Below, one piece after another: positions 1-9,679 of a stretch of DNA of 64,000 nt. Location: positions 750,382 to 814,381 of the forward strand of contig JAJEAN010000007.1 of assembly GCA_022822725.1 (NCBI GenBank). Direction: 5' to 3'. The notes under the pieces were generated by a model that saw only the letters and a program-made list of their open reading frames with translations, was not told where the DNA came from and made no database searches. The position numbers were made by a program, and so were the translations under genes. The DNA comes from Candidatus Latescibacterota bacterium (lineage in GTDB: Bacteria > JAAXHH01). Numbering within the stretch: position 1 is the stretch's first letter; each line of letters starts with the position of its first letter.

Positions 1-1
1 C

Positions 2-1093
2 ATGTCCGAAAAACTCGATGTGCGCACGCTCCCCGGTACCCAGACTGTCGACGCGGCCGTGGGACAGGGCTATTTTCCCGTCATTACCCGGCTGGGTGGC
101 AGTGAACTGCTCATGGCCTACCGCGGCGGCGCCGCACACATTGGCCTGGGTGGGCGGCTGGACGTGGGGCGCTCCCTGGACGGCGGCCTGACCTGGTCCG
201 CACCCCTGACCGTGGCCGACAGCGAACGGGACGACCGCAACCCCGCACTCGGCATGGCGCCGGACGGCACGCTCGTACTGGCCTACCACTGGCAGGGTTC
301 CTACGACGAAGCGGGTGCCTGGAAACCGGAAATGGGCCGGGCCGATACCCGGGTCGTATTCTCCAAGGACGGCGGCCATTCCTGGGTGGACGACGCACTC
401 ATCGACTATACCCCGATCAACGGCGCCTCGCCCTTCGGCAAGATCATCACGGACGGCGGCGTAATGCACATGCTGATCTACGGAGGTTCGCCTTGCCTCG
501 AGCCTGGAGAGGGCACGGTCCGGGTCGGACCCGCGTCGACACCGACATACATCCTCCGGTCTAAGGACAACGGCCGCTCCTGGGGCGATCCGACCCTGGT
601 TGCGCTGGGGCTGAACGAATCGGACATGACCCTTCTGCCCGACGGACGCTGGTTGTTCGTCGCCCGTTCCGAAGACCGTGCCGAACAGGCGCTTTATACC
701 TGTGTTTCAGAGGACGGCGGGTACAACTGGCGTAAGGTCGGCCGGGTCACGGAAGCAAAGGAACATCCCCCGGACCTTACCCTGTTGCCTAACGGCTGGC
801 TGCTGCTGCTCTTCGGTCGCCGGCATCCGCCCTACGGCGTGGAGGGCCTGATCAGCCGGGACGGCGGGATGACCTGGGATGACCGCAGGATGGTGCTGGA
901 CGACTCCCTTCCCGGCGGCGACATCGGCTATCCCTCCACCGCCCTGCTGGACGATGGACGGCTGGTCTCCGCTTACTACACCGCGGGGACACCGGACAGG
1001 CAGTGGGAGATGTACCGCACCGCGGACGTAGCCTGCAAGGTCGTGATCTACGACGCTCCCAGCCTGATTTACCACTGGAACAAAAACGCGTAA
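2..1093 (+). CDS. Sialidase-like BNR/Asp-box repeat protein
   Basis: 363 aa ORF with several SxDxGxxW Asp-boxes (SLDGGLTWS, SKDGGHSWV, SKDNGRSWG, SEDGGYNWR, SRDGGMTWD). Upstream context is cut by the window edge. Confidence 0.85.
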   Translation: MSEKLDVRTLPGTQTVDAAVGQGYFPVITRLGGSELLMAYRGGAAHIGLGGRLDVGRSLDGGLTWSAPLTVADSERDDRNPALGMAPDGTLVLAYHWQGSYDEAGAWKPEMGRADTRVVFSKDGGHSWVDDALIDYTPINGASPFGKIITDGGVMHMLIYGGSPCLEPGEGTVRVGPASTPTYILRSKDNGRSWGDPTLVALGLNESDMTLLPDGRWLFVARSEDRAEQALYTCVSEDGGYNWRKVGRVTEAKEHPPDLTLLPNGWLLLLFGRRHPPYGVEGLISRDGGMTWDDRRMVLDDSLPGGDIGYPSTALLDDGRLVSAYYTAGTPDRQWEMYRTADVACKVVIYDAPSLIYHWNKNA

Positions 1094-1132
1094 CAAACTG
1101 TACAGGAATGGGTTACGGACCTGGAGATCTGA

Positions 1133-2299
1133 GTGCGTGTCCTTGATTTCGGCACGGTCTGCGACGGAAATCCAGTTCCTGGTCGCCGCCGCAGCTGCGC
1201 CTTCACCACCATCAACCGGCTCCATGACGGCACGATACTCGTCTCGGGCCGGTGGGGATCGGCCCGAGACTCGGTGGACGGCCACGCCTGCATATGGGCT
1301 ACCGCCGATACGGGCCGCACCTGGAGCCTTCGCTATGATGGCTACGGGAAGGGATCCTGGGACGGCACACCGGGCGAAGTAAAGGGGCTGACCAGTACGG
1401 AACTGGATCCTGGCAGGCTCACGGCTACGGCCCTGTGGGTCGACCGTTCCGACCCTGATCTTCCCTTCATCCACCCGGAAACGCAGGGCCTTCTGCCCAT
1501 GCGCATCATGCACGTCGAGTCGGCGGACGGCGGCTGCACCTGGAGCCCGCCGCGGCGCATGGACACGTCGCCCCACCTCGCCGCGTCACCCTGTTCCCAT
1601 ACCATCGTCCGGTTGCCCGACGGCGTCCTGGCGCAGCCCTACGAACAGTGGAAGGAATACGAGGATGTGTCACCCGGACGGCCCGTGGCGCGGCTGCGCT
1701 TCTCCCGGGACGGCGGCCGGACCTGGCCGGAGTTCGCCACGGTGGCCCGCCATCCGGACAACGCACTGGCCTACTGGGACCAGCGGCTGGCCGTACACCC
1801 TGGAGACGGGCGCCTCGTCGCCACGTTCTGGACCCATGATTTCAGGGCGGGGTCGGACACCGATGTCCATATCGCCTGGGGGTCGCCGGACGGACGGTCG
1901 TGGACGGTCCCGTGCGGCACCGGACTTCCCGGCCAGCACTGCCAGCCGCTGTCCCTGGGCGGCGACCGGCTGCTGGCCGCCTATCCGCGGCGGCGGGATC
2001 CTCCGGGTATCGTGCTATCCATCAGCGAGGATTTCGGGGCGCACTGGGATCGCAAGCGGGACCTCCTGGTCTACGACAGCACCGCCGGCACCGAGTCCGG
2101 CGCAGGCGGCGGGCGAACCCAGTCTGAACTGTGGGGGGACATGGAGCGCTGGCGCTTCGGGCATCCCCGTATGGTGCGTCTGCCTGCCAGCCCGGACAAC
2201 CCGGACAGTCAGGACCAACTGGGCGACGAGGTGTTCGTCGTCTACTACGCAGGAGATGATGCCATCAAGACCGCGCGGTGGGCAAGGGTGCGCGTGTAA
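1133..2299 (+). CDS. Sialidase-like BNR/Asp-box repeat protein (second copy)
   Basis: 388 aa ORF with Asp-box motifs (TADTGRTWS, SADGGCTWS, SRDGGRTWP, SEDFGAHWD). GTG start. Confidence 0.82.
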   Translation: MRVLDFGTVCDGNPVPGRRRSCAFTTINRLHDGTILVSGRWGSARDSVDGHACIWATADTGRTWSLRYDGYGKGSWDGTPGEVKGLTSTELDPGRLTATALWVDRSDPDLPFIHPETQGLLPMRIMHVESADGGCTWSPPRRMDTSPHLAASPCSHTIVRLPDGVLAQPYEQWKEYEDVSPGRPVARLRFSRDGGRTWPEFATVARHPDNALAYWDQRLAVHPGDGRLVATFWTHDFRAGSDTDVHIAWGSPDGRSWTVPCGTGLPGQHCQPLSLGGDRLLAAYPRRRDPPGIVLSISEDFGAHWDRKRDLLVYDSTAGTESGAGGGRTQSELWGDMERWRFGHPRMVRLPASPDNPDSQDQLGDEVFVVYYAGDDAIKTARWARVRV

Positions 2300-2395
2300 A
2301 TGGGCGGTGCACCGTGCCGGCGATCGCTGATGCGTTCAGCCCGGCAGTGACGCGATCCACCGATCGGCACGGCGCTTGAGGTTATCGGTCCGGTT

Positions 2396-3586
2396 TCAGC
2401 CTCGAACATCCCGCCACGGACGCGCCATGATCTGCTCGAATCCCTCCGGATCGATGTCGACTCCTAATCCCGGGCCCTCGGGCACTGCCACGCAACCGTC
2501 CTCGTCCAGCACGAAAGGCTCGGCGAAGTAGCCCTTGCCGATGTACGTCCTTCCCCCCTCGCGCCAGCAGTTCACTTCGTTGTGTTCCTGGACCAGGAAG
2601 TTCGACGCGCAGGCATCGATCTGTATGGAAGCGGCCAGGGCCAGGGGGCTCAACGGGCAGTGCAGGGCGAGTTTCGCGTAGGCGCTCTCGCCCATCACCG
2701 CGATCTTGTGGCACTCGGTGATGCCGCCGGCGTGGCACAGGTCCGGCTGCATCACGGAGAGGGCGTTCTTGCGCAGGGCGTCGTAGAAGATCCACTTGCC
2801 CATCCACCGTTCCCCTGCCGCGATGGGAATCTGGCTGTTGCGCGCGATGTCCGCGAGCACGTCCACCCGCTCTACGGGCATGGGTTCCTCGATGAACAGC
2901 GGCCTGTGGGGCGTGAGGGCGGAGATCATCTGTTTCGCCATCACGGGATGGGGATTATGGATATCCACCGCCACTTCGACGTCGGGGCCGGCGCCCTTCC
3001 GCACGGCGGCGAAGGCTTCCGCGATCCGATCGACTTCGGCGGTAGGCTCCAGCCCGGTGCCCATGCCCACGTGCAGCTTCATGCAACGGAAGCCCCATTC
3101 ATGAATGATGACCCGGGCCGCTTCCTCGTGGTCCTCAGGGAAAACGAAATCCGGTTCAAGGGCAGGATCCCAACCGGCGTCGTAGGGTTGCCCGGGTTCC
3201 ACGCACCAGGGAAGCTGGCCGCCCACGGCGCGGTACATGCGTATACGGTCGCGGCAGGCGCCGCCGAGCATTCGGTGTATCGGAAGTCCGGCGGCCTTGC
3301 CCGCCAGGTCCCAGAGCGCCATGTCGATCCCGCTGATCGCGCTCATTTTCACCGGTCCGCCGACGTAGCCCGACCCGCCTTCGTACATGGTGTGCCACAG
3401 GGATTCGACGCGGCAGGGGTCTTTGCCTACAAGCAGCGGTTCCAGGCGCCGCACCTCGGCGATGACGCTTTCCGGGTGGTTCTCAAGGTAGGGTTCGCCC
3501 CAGCCGAACAACTCGGTGTCCGTGTGGATCTTCAGCCATACCCAGCTCGGCGGTACGCGCAGTATCTCAAAATGGGTGATTCGCAT
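2396..3586 (-). CDS. Mandelate racemase/muconate lactonizing enzyme family (enolase superfamily) sugar-acid dehydratase
   Basis: MRITHFEILRVPPSWVWLKIHTD...GWGEPYLENHPESV; metal-ligand type motifs VAVDIHNPH, FIEEPMP, IAAGERW. Start trimmed from the ORF-track start to the internal ATG at 3586. Confidence 0.88.
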   Translation of the reverse strand: MRITHFEILRVPPSWVWLKIHTDTELFGWGEPYLENHPESVIAEVRRLEPLLVGKDPCRVESLWHTMYEGGSGYVGGPVKMSAISGIDMALWDLAGKAAGLPIHRMLGGACRDRIRMYRAVGGQLPWCVEPGQPYDAGWDPALEPDFVFPEDHEEAARVIIHEWGFRCMKLHVGMGTGLEPTAEVDRIAEAFAAVRKGAGPDVEVAVDIHNPHPVMAKQMISALTPHRPLFIEEPMPVERVDVLADIARNSQIPIAAGERWMGKWIFYDALRKNALSVMQPDLCHAGGITECHKIAVMGESAYAKLALHCPLSPLALAASIQIDACASNFLVQEHNEVNCWREGGRTYIGKGYFAEPFVLDEDGCVAVPEGPGLGVDIDPEGFEQIMARPWRDVRG

Positions 3587-3689
3587 GCTCGACTTGCCTC
3601 CCTGTGGTCGATGCCGGACCCGAAGCGGTACGGCCGAAGAGGTACGGCCGATGCGGCTCGCTCGAAGCGAACCATACTGTGACGCTCGC

Positions 3690-4667
3690 CTACCGGCCGT
3701 AGACCGTCTGGATCGTGGCGCGGATGTAGCCGTTCGCATAGGCCTTGCCGGCCGGACCGGCCATGGACTGAGGGAAACCCGGGGTGTGGTCCATGCCGAA
3801 GGGCCCGAAGTACCCGTTATCGCGGTAGGTTTCCATGGCCCGGCGCATGTCCACTTCGCCTTCGTCGATGAACACCTCGGCGAACCTCGGCAACTGCCCC
3901 CGGACATTCCGGAAATGGACCAGGGCGATCTTGTTCCGGGACGCCATCTCCGCGATGATACCGTATACGGCCTGGGGACCCGCCAGTTCGGTCATGCAGC
4001 CCTGGCAGAAAAGCATCCGGTGACTGTCGCTGGGCACTGCGTCGAAAATCCGCCGGAAATGATCCAGGGTGGAACATATCTGCGCAACGCCGCCCAGCGG
4101 TTCCGGAATGGGCGGATCGTCCGGGTGAAGCGCCAGGTTGACGCCGGCTTTCTCGGCGGCCGGGACCGCGGCGCGCATGAAGGAGACCATGTTTTCCCAC
4201 ATCACCGCCTCGGAGACGGGCGGATCATGGGGCGGCGGACGGTTCCGGTCGAATTCGGCATAATCGAACGTGCTGTACACCGCGCCGCCCCGTCCGATGT
4301 CGGAGGCGGTCCGGAAGTTGCCCATCGGCTTGAAATTCCAGGCCAGGGTCGGGATCCCCGCCTTCCCCAGACTTTCGATGAGCCCCAGGAAGGCGCCCAG
4401 TTCGTCTTCACGATCCTCTGTAGCCAGGGTGATCCCCTCCAGGACCGGCATGAAGACGGTCTGCAACTTCAATCCGTGAGACTCGGTCTTCTCCCGGGCC
4501 CGTTCGAAGAGTTCCGTGCTGTCCTTGCCGGACCTCACGTGCCGTTCGGCCTCGGATTTTCCCCCCGTCCTGAGGTCCAGCTGGATCATGTCCACGCTGA
4601 TCGCGCGGTAGAAGCTGAGCGTTTCATCATCGAAATCGGTCCAGTTTACGACATCGTGCAGATACAT
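3690..4667 (-). CDS. Mannonate dehydratase-like (UxuA family) protein
   Basis: 325 aa: NLALHPDDPPIPEPLGGVAQICSTLDHFRRI ... FCQGCMTELAG ... LVHFRNVRGQLPRFAEVFIDEGEVDM, typical of the UxuA/TIM-barrel family. Confidence 0.82.
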   Translation of the reverse strand: MYLHDVVNWTDFDDETLSFYRAISVDMIQLDLRTGGKSEAERHVRSGKDSTELFERAREKTESHGLKLQTVFMPVLEGITLATEDREDELGAFLGLIESLGKAGIPTLAWNFKPMGNFRTASDIGRGGAVYSTFDYAEFDRNRPPPHDPPVSEAVMWENMVSFMRAAVPAAEKAGVNLALHPDDPPIPEPLGGVAQICSTLDHFRRIFDAVPSDSHRMLFCQGCMTELAGPQAVYGIIAEMASRNKIALVHFRNVRGQLPRFAEVFIDEGEVDMRRAMETYRDNGYFGPFGMDHTPGFPQSMAGPAGKAYANGYIRATIQTVYGR

Positions 4668-4988
4668 CGGGTTCCTCCAATGAGGTCACGGCGTTTGGGC
4701 GCCGGGCTTGTTCAGCATGAACTCGAGAATGGCGGTCTGATGGGTCTGATGGATCTGATGGGTCTGATGTCAAGATAGATCGGCCGGAAGTCTGGGCAAC
4801 CGCGAAATGGGCAGAAGATCGTCCACATACCCAGATTGGGCTATCGAAAAGGGACATCGCACATTATAATCGTGGTTACCCGCACCGTGCAAGGATGGTT
4901 CAGACGGGACAGGCGAATCCACAGAACCTTCATATATGCAGGACCTCCATACTTCGATGAATGCAGGCCATCACGACAGGAGAAGCAA

Positions 4989-5714
4989 ATGGCGAAGCGC
5001 AACCTGAAACAGCGCATTGGCGCGGGCGAGCAGATCATCGGCGCCAATGTCGGCATGTCCCATACGCTGGACCAGTTGAAAAAGGTCGTCGAATCCGGAC
5101 GGTTCGATTTTCTCTGGGTGGACGGCCAGCACAGTGCCTTCAGCGAGGAACGGCTGGTGGCCTTCTGCGACAAAGCCGATACGCTAAACGCCGACGTCAT
5201 GTTCCGCATCAAGCACACCTACCAAAGTTACCTCGTCGGCAACCTGCTCGATCTCGGTCCGGCCGGGATCGAGGTGCCCCAGGTTGAAACGGAAGCGACG
5301 GTCGAGGAAGCGGTCGGCTTCTTCTACTATCCTCAGCAGGGCGTGCGAAGCTGGGGAGGCGGTGCGCGGCGCAAAGTGGACGAAGTCGGGGGCGACCGGC
5401 TGCAGTACGCCGCCTGGTGGAACAACTACGGCGTGCTGATGATGCAGCTGGAATCCATCCCGGCGGTGACCGGTGCGCGGCGGCTGGCCAGGTCGGGCGT
5501 GGACTGCCTGTCCTTCGGTCCAAACGACCTCATGTACAGTATCGAAGCACACCCGAATCACCCCTTCCGGGACGTGGACGACTGCGTCCGGCACGTGGTC
5601 GGCCAGCTCGGAGATTCGGAGACGATGGTCTGCTTCAGGAACCATGCGCCCAAGGACCGGGAGAAGTACGTGGATATGGGCGTGACGGTGTTCCTGGAAA
5701 GCCCGGATCTGTAA
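4989..5714 (+). CDS. HpcH/HpaI aldolase family protein
   Basis: MAKRNLKQRIGAGEQIIGANVGMSH...FDFLWVDGQHSAFSEERL...GPAGIEVPQVETEATVEEAVGFFYYPQQGVRSWGGGA. Start set at the ATG at 4989. Confidence 0.85.
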   Translation: MAKRNLKQRIGAGEQIIGANVGMSHTLDQLKKVVESGRFDFLWVDGQHSAFSEERLVAFCDKADTLNADVMFRIKHTYQSYLVGNLLDLGPAGIEVPQVETEATVEEAVGFFYYPQQGVRSWGGGARRKVDEVGGDRLQYAAWWNNYGVLMMQLESIPAVTGARRLARSGVDCLSFGPNDLMYSIEAHPNHPFRDVDDCVRHVVGQLGDSETMVCFRNHAPKDREKYVDMGVTVFLESPDL

Positions 5715-5727
5715 ATGACCATAGAAA

Positions 5728-5779
5728 CAGGCAAGCCCCCGGCAGTATGTACCACCGGGGGCCTGGTCCTGCTTGCCTG
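5728..5779. terminator. Bipartite stem-loop between convergent genes (terminator-like)
   Basis: Outer stem CAGGCAAG/CTTGCCTG (5728-5735 / 5772-5779). Inner stem GCCCCCGG/CCGGGGGC (5735-5742 / 5755-5762), loop CAGTATGTACCA. Lies between convergent CDS ends at 5714 and 5796; no strong T-tract. Confidence 0.55.
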
Positions 5780-5795
5780 AATACCGATCGTCAAT

Positions 5796-7073
5796 CTAAC
5801 CCTGGCTCGAGCCTCCCAGGATATCCTCGAGTTCATTCACGAAGACCTCGAGTTCATCGGGCTTGCCAATGGTCACCCGGAGGTGGTTGCCGAGGAGATC
5901 GACCTCCCGGGTGCGGTATCCTGATCCGGCGCGCACCATGACGCCGCGCCTGAACAGTTCGCCCGACATCCGGCGGCTGTCCCGACCGACGTCGACGATC
6001 ATGTAGTTTCCGTGGCTTGGCGTGTACGCCAGTCCCAGCCGATCGAACTCGGCGGCCAGGTAGTCCTTGCCGTCGTTCACGACCTTCAGCGTGCGCGCCA
6101 CGAATTCGTCGTCGCCCAGGGCTGCAAGCGCCGCGTGCATGCCCAGCGTGCTCAGTCCGCCCCCGAAGAATCCCATGTGCGTCATCAGCATGTCCATCAT
6201 GCGCTGGCCGCCGACGGCGTACCCGATGCGCATGCCGGCCAGGCCGTAGATCTTGGAGAAGGTGCGGGCGACCACCACGTTATCGCGCTCGAGCGCGAGT
6301 TTCACGGCGTCCTGGTAGTTCGGATCCCTGACGAAGTGGATATAGGCTTCGTCGATCAGCACGATGGCCTGCTCGGGCGCCGCATCCACCAGGGTCACCA
6401 GTTCGTCGTAAGGCACGATCGTACCGGTGGGGTTGTTGGGATTGGTCACGACGATCAGGGACGTATTCGGGGTGATGGCCGCTTTCATGGCACCGAGGTC
6501 GTGTACGAAATCACCCGTGGTCGGCACGCGGACGACGCTGACGTCCTTCCCCATCATCTGAAAACTCTGAAAACCCCGTGCGACCGATCCATATCCCGGG
6601 ACCGCCTCGATGCACGCGCCGCCGTTTCCCGCGGCGATGACGGCGAGGGCCTGAAGAATGGGACCGGAGCCGGGCGTGACCATGACCCGGTTCAGCTCAC
6701 GGAATCGCATGAACGACCGCATGTCTTCAAAACTCAGTTCGAAATCCTCGACGCCCGGGACGTTATGCATCTTGTTGAGGCGAACGGGCAGGTCGACCCC
6801 GAAGTCATACCGGTTGATCTTGTGCAGGTTCTCGGCGATGGCCGCGACAGCGCGCGGCGACGCGCCGAGTGGATTCTCATTGGAGCCGATATTGACCCGG
6901 CCCGGCTCGACACCGTATCCGCGGACGTCTTCGGCTTTCTTTCCGGTAGCCATGGCCTGCGCGATCTCCCAGGCGGAACCGGTGGCCACGGCGCCGGCAC
7001 CCAGCAGGGCGCCCTTCATGAACCTGCGCCGCGTAAACCCGTTCTTCAGTACACTCCCGAAACCCATGATCAT
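5796..7073 (-). CDS. HisC-like PLP-dependent aminotransferase with Tat signal
   Basis: N-terminal FTRRRFMKGALLGAGAVATG (twin-arginine), NIGSNENPLGASPRAV, NPNNPTGTIVPYDEL, ARTFSKIYGLAGMRIGYAVG (PLP lysine region). Confidence 0.88.
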   Translation of the reverse strand: MIMGFGSVLKNGFTRRRFMKGALLGAGAVATGSAWEIAQAMATGKKAEDVRGYGVEPGRVNIGSNENPLGASPRAVAAIAENLHKINRYDFGVDLPVRLNKMHNVPGVEDFELSFEDMRSFMRFRELNRVMVTPGSGPILQALAVIAAGNGGACIEAVPGYGSVARGFQSFQMMGKDVSVVRVPTTGDFVHDLGAMKAAITPNTSLIVVTNPNNPTGTIVPYDELVTLVDAAPEQAIVLIDEAYIHFVRDPNYQDAVKLALERDNVVVARTFSKIYGLAGMRIGYAVGGQRMMDMLMTHMGFFGGGLSTLGMHAALAALGDDEFVARTLKVVNDGKDYLAAEFDRLGLAYTPSHGNYMIVDVGRDSRRMSGELFRRGVMVRAGSGYRTREVDLLGNHLRVTIGKPDELEVFVNELEDILGGSSQG

Positions 7074-7121
7074 GCCTCCACAGTTAAAAGTGACTAAAAC
7101 ACGTGCTATAGCCCGAACCTG

Positions 7122-8786
7122 CTACCTGATATTCAGCCTCGCCATCTGGGTGACGATGTAATCCGCGCAGCGGAAAGCCAGCGCCTGAATCGTCAGTGTC
7201 GGGTTGCTCTTGCCGCTGGTGACGAAAGAAGATCCGTCCACGATGAACAGGTTGTCCACGTCGTGGGCCTGGTTGTACTTGTTCACCACCGACGTCGCGG
7301 GATCATTGCCCATCCGGCAGGTACCCATGAGATGGGCATCGCCTCTGGGCACGAAATTCGGCGAGGCCACGACCCCGTGGGCGCCCGCGGCATCCAGCAG
7401 TTCCCGGGCGCGTTCGCGGAAGAAGTCCCCGAGTTTATGTTCGTTGGGATGCACGTTGTAGGTCACGCGCGGGACGGGCAGGTCCCACTTGTCCTTGACG
7501 TCGGGATCTAGGTCGATCGTATTGGATTCCTGGGACATGGACTGCATGCTGGTGAGGGCGACCATGTACCGGGTGTAGTTGTCCATGATCCATTTCTTGC
7601 GACGGGCGCCCCACCTGCGCAGCCGCGGCATGTTCAGATTGGCGAACGAAATGGTCTCGCCGTCGCCCCGCGGTTCGACTACGCCCCCGCCGAAGAAACC
7701 GTACTTGTCCGGGTCCGGGTCGTAGAAATCCTGAATGATCCGGGAATCCATGACCCCCTTGTACTCGTTCAGATCCTTTTCGAAGAACCCCCGCGCGGAC
7801 TGGTAGTAATTGAACATCAGGTGCTTGCCCACCTTGCCGCTGCTGTTGGCCAGGCCGTCGGGGAAGAGATTGGATTTCGACATGAGCAGCAGGCGCGGGG
7901 TATGGACGCCGTTGCAGCACACGATCACCGCGCGGGCTTCCAGCCGGTGCTCGCGCAGGTCCTTGTCTAGGTAGATGACCCCTTCCGCCCTGCCGTCCTC
8001 GTCGACGACGATCTCCCGCACGCAGGCGTCGGCCCGTATCTGGCAGTTGCCCGTCCGCAGCGCCTGCGGAATCATAGTGACCAGCATGCTGGACCGCGCC
8101 TGGATGGTACAGACGTAGCTTTCGCAGAATCCGCAGTTCATGACCGGCGACCTGCCGCCGTATTCCCGGGAGTTGATGGCCAGGGGCGCCGGATAGGAAT
8201 GCCAGCCGAGTTTCCGGGCGGCCAGGTCGGACAGCGCGCCCGAACTGGTCCGCGGCACCGGGGGCATGGGATAGGGACGGCGACGCGGAGGGTCGAAAGG
8301 ATTGGCGCCGGCCAGACCGGATATGCCGATCTCGTACTCGGCTTTTTCGTAGTAGTGTTCCAGATCCCAGTAGTCGATGGGCCAGTCCTGCACGTCGGCG
8401 CCGTCCAGGTCGCCGTAAAGGCTTCGCTCTTTGAAATCGTTCTCGTGAAGCCGCCATGAAATGCCCGTGTAGTGGAGCGTGCTGCCGCCGACGGTGCTCT
8501 GCATGTGGATCCCGTGGTCTTCGGCGGCCTGATCGTCCGCCGACTGCCGGTACGTATTGGGCTGGTCGTGGCGGTAGATGTTGGGATGGTCCGGATTGTT
8601 GCTGGCGGGATGCATGGCCTGAAGCTCGTCCTGGTCGAAATGGCGGGTCTTCAGAAAGGACCCCATTTCCATGGCGACCACCTGCAGTCCCTTCGTGCTC
8701 AACTCCTTTGCCAGGACCGCGCCCGCGGCTCCGGTACCGATGATGATTACGTCCGGCCGTCGTATGTTGGGATTGGGTAGGGACAT
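7122..8786 (-). CDS. GMC family oxidoreductase
   Basis: VIIIGTGAAGAVLAKELSTKGLQVVAMEMG (FAD Rossmann), MNCGFCESYVC, C-terminal HLMGTCRMGNDPATSVVNKYNQAHDVDNLFIVDGSSFVTSGKSNPTLTIQALAFR. Confidence 0.92.
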   Translation of the reverse strand: MSLPNPNIRRPDVIIIGTGAAGAVLAKELSTKGLQVVAMEMGSFLKTRHFDQDELQAMHPASNNPDHPNIYRHDQPNTYRQSADDQAAEDHGIHMQSTVGGSTLHYTGISWRLHENDFKERSLYGDLDGADVQDWPIDYWDLEHYYEKAEYEIGISGLAGANPFDPPRRRPYPMPPVPRTSSGALSDLAARKLGWHSYPAPLAINSREYGGRSPVMNCGFCESYVCTIQARSSMLVTMIPQALRTGNCQIRADACVREIVVDEDGRAEGVIYLDKDLREHRLEARAVIVCCNGVHTPRLLLMSKSNLFPDGLANSSGKVGKHLMFNYYQSARGFFEKDLNEYKGVMDSRIIQDFYDPDPDKYGFFGGGVVEPRGDGETISFANLNMPRLRRWGARRKKWIMDNYTRYMVALTSMQSMSQESNTIDLDPDVKDKWDLPVPRVTYNVHPNEHKLGDFFRERARELLDAAGAHGVVASPNFVPRGDAHLMGTCRMGNDPATSVVNKYNQAHDVDNLFIVDGSSFVTSGKSNPTLTIQALAFRCADYIVTQMARLNIR

Positions 8787-8799
8787 GGAGGCTCCGGCA

Positions 8800-9480
8800 C
8801 TACTCCTCGCCGATGATTCGGCTTTTCATGGGTCCGTCGTAGGGTTTCCATTCGGGATATTCGGTTTCCGGGATGGTCATGTCGAATTCGCTGAAGGGCG
8901 GATCGTAGCCAAAGGGCGCCCGGCCGGGAAACCGGATCAACTTCCAGCCGGTCTCGCGGTAGTTGCCGCCGTAGGACGGATCGCTGAACATGCCCTCCAT
9001 GGTATGGGTAACCACCATCCGCAGGAAGTCCCGGGCGCCCATGGGGGCGTCCTCCGGCCAGGTCCCCGGAGACCTCGGACGGTCCATGCCCGTCAGCGCC
9101 CGTCTCCTCGTTCTTTCGTCCAGGTCCAGGAAAGGCGCTTCGTGCGCGGCAACGCAGTACCGGTCGAAGGCGGCCAGGCCCGATTCATACGCCTCCCTGT
9201 ATTCGGTCCGGTGCGTGCCCAGTGCACGGTCGATATAGACGGCTACCCGGGCTTCCGCCGCGCCGGGACCGTTGTCATCGGACGGCATGATCATCCGGGT
9301 CAGCGCGTCGACGGTACGCCCCTGGTGTGCGTCCAGGTGCTGCCAGGCGTGTTCGTAGGACGTCTCTTCCTGGGCTTCCAGCGCGCCGGCACGGGACAGT
9401 ACGCCGAGGGTGATTACGCCCCCGGTCGCCTGCGCGGTGCTGGCGATAAACGACCGGCGGGAAAAGCGCTTCTGCGTCAT
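8800..9480 (-). CDS. Gluconate 2-dehydrogenase subunit 3 family protein (Tat signal)
   Basis: MTQKRFSRRSFIASTAQATGG Tat leader; LDAHQGRTVDALTRMIMPSDDNGPGAAEARVAVYIDRAL; directly upstream of the GMC gene on the same strand. Confidence 0.85.
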   Translation of the reverse strand: MTQKRFSRRSFIASTAQATGGVITLGVLSRAGALEAQEETSYEHAWQHLDAHQGRTVDALTRMIMPSDDNGPGAAEARVAVYIDRALGTHRTEYREAYESGLAAFDRYCVAAHEAPFLDLDERTRRRALTGMDRPRSPGTWPEDAPMGARDFLRMVVTHTMEGMFSDPSYGGNYRETGWKLIRFPGRAPFGYDPPFSEFDMTIPETEYPEWKPYDGPMKSRIIGEE

Positions 9481-9643
9481 GGTCTTAAGGCTCCGGATTC
9501 CGGCGTTTTCAAGGTTCGAATGCACATGCTGGAATGTATACACGATTCAGGCCGGTTTATTCAAACTATCCGCCATCCAAAATACGGTTGGCCATCGGGT
9601 TGACAACAGAATTCTACCGCGCGCAATCCGGTGGGCAAAGAAG

Positions 9644-9671
9644 TTGACGGCGATACCTGCGAATCTATATT
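9644..9671 (+). promoter_or_regulatory. Candidate sigma-70-type promoter of the S66 peptidase gene
   Basis: TTGACG (9644-9649), 16-bp spacer, TATATT (9666-9671), with the ATG at 9680. Confidence 0.5.
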
Positions 9672-9679
9672 CATTTAGC

